Positions 1 through 4,399 of a DNA stretch of 7,678 nt are shown one piece after another. Location of the stretch: NCBI GenBank assembly GCA_017389885.1, contig JAFPDR010000131.1, positions 1-7,678 on the forward strand, in the 5' to 3' direction. The stretch comes from Kiritimatiellia bacterium. GTDB taxonomy: Bacteria; Verrucomicrobiota; Kiritimatiellia; RFP12; UBA1067. A program made the translations under genes and the position numbers. The notes beneath the pieces were generated by a model. It saw nothing but the letters and a program-made list of their open reading frames with translations. It was not told where the DNA came from and ran no database searches. Numbering within the stretch: position 1 is the stretch's first letter; the number at the start of each line of letters is the position of its first letter.

Positions 1-495
1 GACGCGCGCGATTTCCGCGCCGTTGATTCGGCCGCCAGCGTGGACCTTGATTCCGTCGACGCCCATGTCCATCGCAACCTTCATCGCGCGCTTCATGGCG
101 CGCTTGAGGGCGATGCGGCGCTCGAGCTGCTGGGCGATTCCCTCGGCGACGAGCTGCGCGTCGGCATCGGCTCCCTGAACCTCCTTGATCTCGATGTAGA
201 CTTCCTTCTTGGTCATCTTCTCGAGCTCGGAGCGGATCGCCTCGACGTCGCCGCCCTTGTGGCCGATGATCACTCCCGGACGCGCCGAGAACAGCGTCAC
301 GCGGACGCGGTTCGCGTAGCGCTCGATGAGGATCCTGGAGATGCCGGCCTCGGCGAGCTTCTTCTTGCAGACCTCGCGGATCTGCTGGTCTTCGACAAGG
401 TACGCGCCGAACGTCTTCTTGGGCGCGAACCAGCGGCTGCCCCAGGCGTGGTTGACGCCGATGCGGAAGCCTACGGGGTTGACTTTCTGTCCCAT
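1..495 (-). CDS. rpsC: 30S ribosomal protein S3, C-terminus cut off by the window edge
   Basis: S3 is a small-subunit head protein that lines the mRNA entry channel. Its 165 visible residues start MGQKVNPVGFRIG, the usual S3 N-terminus. A type II KH domain follows, with its RNA-binding loop seen as IIGHKGG at residues 76-82. The conserved start of the C-terminal domain (GIKVHAGGRINGAEIAR, about residues 148-164) is present. Bacterial S3 is usually 210-240 residues, so about 50-70 residues lie outside the window. The ATG at 495 is one base after the rplV stop codon, and its AGGGAG Shine-Dalgarno sequence lies inside the end of rplV, which implies translational coupling. rplP and rpmC would be expected next downstream. 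The identification is close to certain; nothing in the visible part looks abnormal. Confidence 0.97.
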   Translation of the reverse strand, partial: MGQKVNPVGFRIGVNHAWGSRWFAPKKTFGAYLVEDQQIREVCKKKLAEAGISRILIERYANRVRVTLFSARPGVIIGHKGGDVEAIRSELEKMTKKEVYIEIKEVQGADADAQLVAEGIAQQLERRIALKRAMKRAMKVAMDMGVDGIKVHAGGRINGAEIARV

Positions 496-496
496 T

Positions 497-994
497 TTAC
501 TTCGCTCCCTTCTTGGACTTCTTCGACTCGGCGAGCACGACCCTGCAGTGGCAGAGGCGGCGCGCGATCGGATGCGCGGAGCCGCGGGCCGTGGGCCAGT
601 AGCGGCGCATCCTGACGGACTCCTCGAGCACGCACAGCTTGACCGTGAGGTCCGCCGCGCCCTTCGCGCCGTGGTTGTTCTCGGCGTTCGCGATCGCGCT
701 GAGGATCGTCTTCTTGATGATCTCGGCCGCCTTCTTAGGCGAGAACTCGACGACCTTGAGCGCGTCGGAGGCCTTGAGCCCCTGGCACGCAGCCGCGAGC
801 GGACGGCCCTTGAACGCGGACATGCGCGAGTTGCGCGTCGTCGCGACGTAGACCTGCTCGATGCCGAGCACCTTCGTCTTCGACCCCTCCGGGAACTTCG
901 CGTCGACCTTCGCCTGCGCGTCGGCCTCGGAATCGGCCTGGACGTAGCCCTCGGCCGTCGTTCCGTTCTTGTTGAACTTGTAAAGGAATGTCAT
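497..994 (-). CDS. rplV: 50S ribosomal protein L22 with an extra N-terminal domain
   Basis: L22 binds 23S rRNA, and its long beta-hairpin lines the peptide exit tunnel. The L22 core spans about residues 50-156 of 165. It includes the conserved helix KKAAEIIKKTILSAIANAENN (residues 87-107) and the hairpin around MRRYWPTARGSAHPIARR (129-146). Typical bacterial L22 is about 110 residues. Here about 48 extra residues precede the core, with a strand-strand-helix-strand look: FLYKFNKNGTTAEGYVQA, then an acidic-alanine helix, then KVLGIEQVYV. The start at 994 is supported by an AGGGGA site 8 nt upstream, placed just inside the end of rpsS. The internal Met58 would remove the start of the L22 fold, so the long form is probably real. 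The hairpin tip carries Tyr-Trp (residues 132-133) where E. coli has Ile-Met. The core assignment is very secure; the role of the extension is unknown. Confidence 0.95.
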   Translation of the reverse strand: MTFLYKFNKNGTTAEGYVQADSEADAQAKVDAKFPEGSKTKVLGIEQVYVATTRNSRMSAFKGRPLAAACQGLKASDALKVVEFSPKKAAEIIKKTILSAIANAENNHGAKGAADLTVKLCVLEESVRMRRYWPTARGSAHPIARRLCHCRVVLAESKKSKKGAK

Positions 995-1002
995 TTCTCA
1001 GT

Positions 1003-1008
1003 TCCCCT
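1003..1008 (-). promoter_or_regulatory. Shine-Dalgarno site that fixes the long rplV start
   Basis: On the minus strand AGGGGA lies 8 nt before the ATG at 994 and overlaps the rpsS stop codon by one base. It is the best ribosome-binding site near the 5' end of rplV. It supports translation of the N-terminal extension, as opposed to a start at the internal Met58. Confidence 0.7.
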
Positions 1009-1286
1009 TACTTGTCGGCCTTCGCGGCGGTGTTGCCGTGCGACTTGAACGTGCGCGTCGCGGCGAACTCGCCGAGACGGTGCCCGACCATGTTTTCCGT
1101 GATGAAGACCGGCATGTGCTGACGGCCGTTGTGGATGGCGAACGTGAGCCCGACGAACTCGGGGAGAACCATCGAACGACGGCTCCACGTCTTGATCGGC
1201 TGCTTCTTGCCGCTCGCCTGCATCTTCTCGACCTTGCGGAGGAGGCTCTCCTCAACGTAGGGTCCCTTCTTGAGAGAACGCGCCAT
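1008..1286 (-). CDS. rpsS: 30S ribosomal protein S19
   Basis: S19 sits in the head of the small subunit with S13 and contacts the A-site region and the intersubunit bridge. The 92-residue product has the family's normal length and hallmarks: [16 protein letters not shown] at the N-terminus, then [22 protein letters not shown] in the middle (written here in two parts: [12 protein letters not shown] and [10 protein letters not shown], residues 33-54). The rRNA-binding stretch [20 protein letters not shown] follows (residues 64-83). The GGAGG site for its ATG at 1286 lies in the last codons of rplB, and the rplB stop is only 3 nt upstream. Translation is therefore probably coupled. No abnormality is seen. 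Confidence 0.98.
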   Translation of the reverse strand: MARSLKKGPYVEESLLRKVEKMQASGKKQPIKTWSRRSMVLPEFVGLTFAIHNGRQHMPVFITENMVGHRLGEFAATRTFKSHGNTAAKADK

Positions 1287-1289
1287 TGG

Positions 1290-2114
1290 TTACTTCCTCC
1301 TCTTGACGATGATCTTGTCGGACGCCTTGCGCTTCGCGCGGGTCTTGCCGCCCTTCGCGAGCTGGCCCCACGGGGAGCGCGGGTTGGAACCGCCGGACGT
1401 ACGGCCTTCGCCGCCGCCCATCGGGTGGTCGACAGGGTTCATTGCGACGCCGCGCACCGTCGGGCGGATGCCGAGGTAGCGCTTGCGGCCGGCCTTGCCG
1501 AGCTTGATCGAGCCCCAGTCCTTGTTGCCGACCGAGCCGACGACCGCGAGGCAGCGTCCGTTGAAGATGCGGACCTCTCCCGAGGGCATCTTGAGCTGCA
1601 CCGTGTTGCCGTCGCGCGACATCACCTGGCAGGCGTTGCCGGCGCTCCTCGCGACCGACGCGCCCTTGCCCGGGACGAGCTCGATTGCATGGACCATGAG
1701 TCCCAGCGGGATCTGGCTGAGCGGCAGGCAGTTGCCGACCGTCGCCTCGGCCTTGGGTCCGTTCATGACCTTCATGCCGACCTTCAGCCCCTCCGGCGCG
1801 AGGATGTAGCTCTTGACGCCGTCGGTGTACTCGATGAGCGCGAGGTACGCGCTCCTGGTCGGATCGTACGCGATGTCCTTCACCGTCGCCTCGACGCCGA
1901 ACTTGTTGCGCTTGAAGTCGACGATGCGCATGCGCTGCTTCGCGCCGCCGCCGTGGTGGCGCGTCGTGATGCGGCCCTGGTTGTTGCGGCCCGCGGTCTT
2001 GCGGACGGCCTTCGTCAGGCGCTTCACCGGCTTCTTCTCGGTGATCTCCTCGAACGTGGCGGATTCGCGGAAGCGCATGCCGCACGAACGGGCTTTGTAT
2101 TTCTTGAGTGCCAT
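1290..2114 (-). CDS. rplB: 50S ribosomal protein L2
   Basis: L2 is a primary 23S rRNA-binding protein needed for subunit association and near the peptidyl-transferase centre. The 274-residue product matches the usual length (about 275). Landmarks are RITTRHHGGGAKQRMRIVDF (residues 48-67), the OB-fold region around residues 75-125, the SH3-like domain, and the conserved C-terminal block RPTVRGVAMNPVDHPMGGGE (217-236). That block includes His230, equivalent to the functionally important His229 of E. coli. The basic tail ends KIIVKRRK. A GGGAG site lies about 10 nt before the ATG, and the gap to rplW is 15 nt, the widest in this operon segment. Confidence 0.98.
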   Translation of the reverse strand: MALKKYKARSCGMRFRESATFEEITEKKPVKRLTKAVRKTAGRNNQGRITTRHHGGGAKQRMRIVDFKRNKFGVEATVKDIAYDPTRSAYLALIEYTDGVKSYILAPEGLKVGMKVMNGPKAEATVGNCLPLSQIPLGLMVHAIELVPGKGASVARSAGNACQVMSRDGNTVQLKMPSGEVRIFNGRCLAVVGSVGNKDWGSIKLGKAGRKRYLGIRPTVRGVAMNPVDHPMGGGEGRTSGGSNPRSPWGQLAKGGKTRAKRKASDKIIVKRRK

Positions 2115-2129
2115 ATCGTTAAGTCTCCC

Positions 2130-2432
2130 TTACGCGAGCTCCACGCGCTCACCGGCCTTGACCGTGACGATGGCCTTCTTCCAGGTCGGCTCCACGGTCG
2201 TGCGGCGGGTGCCGCGGATGTACTTGATGCCGCCCTTCATGTTGGCGGTGCGGACCGCGAGCACGTGAACGCCGAAGGCCTTCTCGACCATCGCCGCGAT
2301 CGCGGGCTTGCGGGCGTCGCGAGCGACCTCGAGAACGTAGCGGTTCTCGGTCGAAAGGCGCGAGCCCTTCTCGGTGATGAGGACGTTCAGAACGACGCCC
2401 CCGGTCTTTTCCTTGAGTTCCTTGATCGTCAT
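2130..2432 (-). CDS. rplW: 50S ribosomal protein L23
   Basis: L23 sits at the rim of the peptide exit tunnel and is the docking site for trigger factor and SRP. The 100-residue product contains the family motif VLITEKGSRLSTENRYVLEV (residues 17-36). Glu21 there corresponds to the trigger-factor-binding Glu18 of E. coli L23. The extended loop GGIKYIRGTRRTTVEPTWKK is at about residues 67-86. The N-terminus is a few residues longer than in E. coli. The start at 2432 follows an AAGGAGA site 8 nt upstream; that site overlaps the end of rplD, whose stop is 10 nt away. The assignment is secure. Confidence 0.97.
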   Translation of the reverse strand: MTIKELKEKTGGVVLNVLITEKGSRLSTENRYVLEVARDARKPAIAAMVEKAFGVHVLAVRTANMKGGIKYIRGTRRTTVEPTWKKAIVTVKAGERVELA

Positions 2433-2442
2433 GACGTTCTCC

Positions 2443-3036
2443 TTACTTGGCGATTCGCGCCATGAGCGCGTCGAAACCGGCCTTGTCGCACACGAGCTTG
2501 CGGCTCGCGAGGACCGTGTAGACGTCGAGCGCCTGCGCCGTCGAGTAGTCGACGCGCGGGAGGTTGCTCGTGACGAGCAGCACGGTGTCGTCCACTTCCT
2601 TCTGCACGATGCAGGCGGTGCGGTCGACTCCGAGCTCCTTGAGGAGCTTCGCCATGAGCTTCGTCTTCGGGGCCTCGAACTGGAACTCGTCGACGACGAT
2701 CACGTCGCCCGCCGCGAGCTTGTCGGAGAACGCACGCGCGAACGCAAGCGCCCAGACCTTCTTGTTGAGCTTCTGCTCGTAGCTGCGCGGATGGGGCCCG
2801 TGCGCCACGCCGCCGCCGCGCCACACCGGGCTCTGGCGGAATCCGGCGCGGGCGTTGCCCGTGCCCTTCTGCTTCCAGGGCTTCTTGTTGGAGCCCGCGA
2901 CCTCGCCCTTGGACTTCGTCGACGCCGTGCCCGCCCTGAGGGCGTTGCGGATCGCCGTCACCGCGTCCTTGACAGCCTGCGCGCCCTTGTCGAGCGTCAG
3001 CTGGGACTGGTCGAAAACGACTTCTATCTTCTTCAT
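2443..3036 (-). CDS. rplD: 50S ribosomal protein L4
   Basis: L4 is an early-assembly 23S rRNA protein whose long loop reaches the exit tunnel. In E. coli it also represses its own S10 operon by acting on the leader RNA. The 197-residue product has the extended loop at about residues 43-85, with KKPWKQKGTGNARAGF and SPVWRGGGVAHGPHPRSY. The helix LNKKVWALAFARAFSDKL follows at residues 90-107. A usual loop arginine is Asn61 here (GTGNARAG for GTGRARAG), a mild variation. The gap to rplC is 3 nt, and the GGGGG-type Shine-Dalgarno site lies in the last rplC codons. Because a candidate attenuator lies upstream of rpsJ, L4 autoregulation is possible, but no L4-binding site could be recognised. Confidence 0.97.
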   Translation of the reverse strand: MKKIEVVFDQSQLTLDKGAQAVKDAVTAIRNALRAGTASTKSKGEVAGSNKKPWKQKGTGNARAGFRQSPVWRGGGVAHGPHPRSYEQKLNKKVWALAFARAFSDKLAAGDVIVVDEFQFEAPKTKLMAKLLKELGVDRTACIVQKEVDDTVLLVTSNLPRVDYSTAQALDVYTVLASRKLVCDKAGFDALMARIAK

Positions 3037-3039
3037 TGC

Positions 3040-3684
3040 TTAGGCCCCCTTCTTCACGTTGTTCTTGAGGGACTTGCGCACGATCACGATGCCGTTGCGC
3101 GCACCGGGGACCGAACCCTTCACGAGAAGGGCGTTGTCCTCGGGACGGACCGCGACGACCTCGAGGTTCATCGCCTTGCGGCTGACCGCGCCCATGTGGC
3201 CGGGCATCTTCTTGCCCTTCTCGATCCAGCCGGGGAGGTCGCGAGCCGCGAGACCGCCCGTACGGCGCTTCGAGTGGCCGCCGTGCGTCATGTTGCCGCC
3301 GGCGAAGCCGTAGCGCTTGATGACGCCCGCAAAGCCCTTGCCCTTCGTGACGCCCGTGACGTCCACGTACTTCACGCCCTCGAAGTTGGCGACCGTGACG
3401 GCCTTGCCGACCTCAAGCGCCTCGCCCTCGTCGAGCGCGAACTCCTTGAGGACCTTCATGGCCTCGACGCCAGCCTTCTCGAAGTGCTTCTGCTGCGCCT
3501 TCGCGAGGCGCTTCGCCTTCTGCGGACCGAAACCGACCTGCGCCGCCGCGTATCCGTCCTTCTCAAGCGTCTTGAGCTGGACCACAGGGCACGGACCGAC
3601 CTCGATGACCGTAACGCAGGTCCTGACGCCCTCGGCGTCGTAAACCTGGGTCATTCCGACCTTCTTGCCTATCAAACCTTCCAT
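3040..3684 (-). CDS. rplC: 50S ribosomal protein L3
   Basis: L3 starts 50S assembly and sends a loop toward the peptidyl-transferase centre. The 214-residue product begins MEGLIGKKVGMTQVYDAEG, the standard L3 start. It has VTGVTKGKGFAGVIKRYGF (about residues 109-127), the GGHSKRRTGG block and KGKKMPGHMG (156-165). The stretch between them, GLAARDLPGWIE at 144-155, departs from the usual SIGQNQTPGKVF pattern. Asp149 stands where E. coli has Gln150, the residue methylated by PrmB, and no glutamine is nearby. The ATG at 3684 has a perfect AGGAGG 5 nt upstream. The rpsJ stop (TGA, with TAG next in frame) lies 12 nt upstream. Identification is secure. Confidence 0.97.
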   Translation of the reverse strand: MEGLIGKKVGMTQVYDAEGVRTCVTVIEVGPCPVVQLKTLEKDGYAAAQVGFGPQKAKRLAKAQQKHFEKAGVEAMKVLKEFALDEGEALEVGKAVTVANFEGVKYVDVTGVTKGKGFAGVIKRYGFAGGNMTHGGHSKRRTGGLAARDLPGWIEKGKKMPGHMGAVSRKAMNLEVVAVRPEDNALLVKGSVPGARNGIVIVRKSLKNNVKKGA

Positions 3685-3696
3685 GTCGACCTCCTA

Positions 3697-4005
3697 TCAG
3701 ACCTTGATGGTGATGTCGACGCCCGCAGGAAGATTGAGCTTCTTGAGCTCGTCGATCGTCTGCGCGGTCGGGTTGACGATGTCGAGAAGACGCTTGTGCG
3801 TCCTCATCTCGAACTGATCCATCGACTTCTTGTCGACGTTGGGCGAGCGGTTCACCGTGAAACGCTCGATGCGGGTCGGGAGCGGAATGGGCCCCACGAC
3901 CTGCGCACCCGTGCCCCGAGCCGTGTCTATGATCCCGCCCACGGCCTGGTCAAGGACGCGGTGGTCATAGGCTTGGAGCCGAATGCGGACTCTCTGCTGC
4001 TGCAT
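3697..4005 (-). CDS. rpsJ: 30S ribosomal protein S10 (NusE)
   Basis: S10 is a small-subunit head protein that also works with NusB in transcription antitermination. The 102-residue product has the family's normal length and opens [20 protein letters not shown]. The motif [20 protein letters not shown] is at residues 38-57, and the C-terminal strand [11 protein letters not shown] closes the protein. The ATG at 4005 was chosen because the family starts there; the reading frame stays open upstream, but those residues are not S10-like. The region before the ATG is A/G-rich with only a weak GAGA-type ribosome-binding site, unlike the clear sites of the following genes. This is the first gene of the operon and follows a structured leader of about 300 nt. 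Confidence 0.97.
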   Translation of the reverse strand: MQQQRVRIRLQAYDHRVLDQAVGGIIDTARGTGAQVVGPIPLPTRIERFTVNRSPNVDKKSMDQFEMRTHKRLLDIVNPTAQTIDELKKLNLPAGVDITIKV

Positions 4006-4205
4006 TTTAGTCTCTTTCTTTGTTCTTTTCTTCTGTTTCGACTCGGGCACGGAACCTTTCTCCACGCCTTCGTCCCTCTTTACCTGAGCCTCGACGGTCG
4101 CGAAATCCGCGTTCGCCTTACCGCTTTCGCGGCCTCTCGGCGTTGACGCGGGAAGCCCCTTGGGGCGCTCCGCTCGCGACTGGGTTCCGGCCCAGCAACC
4201 CCCGC

Positions 4206-4244
4206 AAAAACAAGGCTCGCGATTACACCGTAACCGCGAGCTTG
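4206..4244 (-). terminator. Intrinsic terminator or attenuator hairpin in the rpsJ leader
   Basis: On the minus strand CAAG-CTCGCGGTTAC (4244-4230) pairs with GTAAT-CGCGAG-C-CTTG (4226-4211) across a 3-nt GGT loop. This gives about 15 pairs with one bulged C and one G-U pair. TTTTT follows at 4210-4206. A GC-rich stem directly followed by a U run is the classic factor-independent terminator layout. It lies about 65-100 nt downstream of the predicted start and upstream of rpsJ, and no second promoter was seen between it and rpsJ. It therefore should act conditionally, as an attenuator. It could also stop read-through from the enzyme gene upstream, which has no clear terminator of its own. Confidence 0.7.
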
Positions 4245-4254
4245 GCTTCACGGT
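4227..4254 (-). promoter_or_regulatory. Candidate antiterminator pairing in the rpsJ leader
   Basis: ACCGTGA at 4254-4248 can pair with TTACGGT at 4233-4227: seven consecutive pairs, one of them G-U, with a 14-nt loop. TTACGGT is part of the inner stem and loop of the terminator hairpin, so the two structures exclude each other. This is read from base complementarity only. At this size it could occur by chance, but its position suits an attenuation switch. Confidence 0.35.
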
Positions 4255-4289
4255 CACGACGCGACGGGATCTACTCGCCCGTATCGCAA
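4254..4289 (-). CDS. Possible 11-codon leader peptide
   Basis: AAGGAG at 4300-4295 lies 5 nt before a TTG codon at 4289. From there an 11-codon frame would encode [11 protein letters not shown] and ends in TGA at 4256-4254. The last base of the stop is the first base of the candidate antiterminator arm, so a ribosome reaching or pausing at the stop would cover that arm. The ribosome-binding site is good, but the TTG start is weak evidence. The peptide has no run of a single amino acid as in classical amino-acid attenuators; it does have two arginines in its first five residues. It could be chance. Confidence 0.2.
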   Translation of the reverse strand: MRYGRVDPVAS

Positions 4290-4316
4290 CCCTTCTCCTT
4301 GCGAGAATTGAGGGAT

Positions 4317-4368
4317 ATTATATCAAAAATGCGCACTACCGCGCAATGGGGTATTTTTAACTTTTTTT
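4317..4368 (-). promoter_or_regulatory. Strong sigma70-type promoter of the S10 operon, with UP-like A-tracts
   Basis: On the minus strand TATAAT (-10) is at 4322-4317 and TTGCGC (-35) at 4346-4341, separated by 18 nt. The -10 is a perfect consensus and the -35 matches four of six positions of TTGACA. AAAAA (4358-4354) and AAAAAAA (4368-4362) fall at about -44 to -48 and -52 to -58, the phase expected for an UP element that binds the RNA polymerase alpha subunit. Such elements are typical of rRNA and ribosomal-protein promoters. Transcription would start near 4310. It is the only clearly AT-rich stretch in an otherwise GC-rich region and the only good promoter before rpsJ. Confidence 0.75.
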
Positions 4369-4399
4369 GCTCCCCTGTCGTGTGAACTGGAATCCAAGT

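Larger units (their letters stand above)
4006..4310 (-). ncRNA. Structured 5' leader of the S10 operon mRNA
   Basis: Roughly 305 nt separate the predicted transcription start (about 4310) from the rpsJ ATG, far longer than needed for translation. Several stem-loops can be read by eye. One is a terminator-like hairpin at 4211-4244 followed by five T. Another is CTGGG-CCGGAA-CCCAG at 4180-4195. A longer stem at 4148-4173 is capped by CAAG, and CCGC-GAAA-GCGG at 4121-4132 has a GNRA tetraloop. The last 35 nt (about 4006-4040) are purine-rich, mostly A, and probably unstructured. Long regulatory leaders are known for S10 operons, where L4 acts in enterobacteria. This one resembles no leader family I recognise. 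No energy calculation or covariation test was made. Confidence 0.55.

Noticed and set aside
1038..2465. A 475-codon plus-strand open frame, with others at 2374-4146 and 40-1048
   Set aside because: They lie antisense to ribosomal protein genes, have low-complexity composition and cross several real gene boundaries.
4140..4210. Plus-strand text with a GCCC/GGGC hairpin and CCCAGCAACCC that faintly recalls a SAM-type riboswitch
   Set aside because: Key conserved parts of the aptamer are missing, and no plus-strand gene follows. The pairing is better explained as the leader of rpsJ on the minus strand.
4006..4257. In-frame extension of rpsJ giving an 84-residue N-terminal addition from a GTG
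   Set aside because: S10 begins normally at [10 protein letters not shown]. The extra residues resemble nothing and run through the leader hairpins; the open frame is explained by GC content.
4331..4345. Inverted repeat TGCGC-GGTAGT-GCGCA overlapping the -35 of the rpsJ promoter
   Set aside because: Five pairs built around GCGC are common in GC-rich DNA; no second site or known operator matches, so calling it an operator is not supported.
4386..4399. Small imperfect inverted repeat just after the GH16-CE4 stop codon
   Set aside because: The stem has a mismatch and no U run follows, so it does not qualify as a terminator.
4006..4399. tRNA or other structured RNA gene in the intergenic region
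   Set aside because: No T-loop, anticodon arm or cloverleaf spacing was found on either strand.
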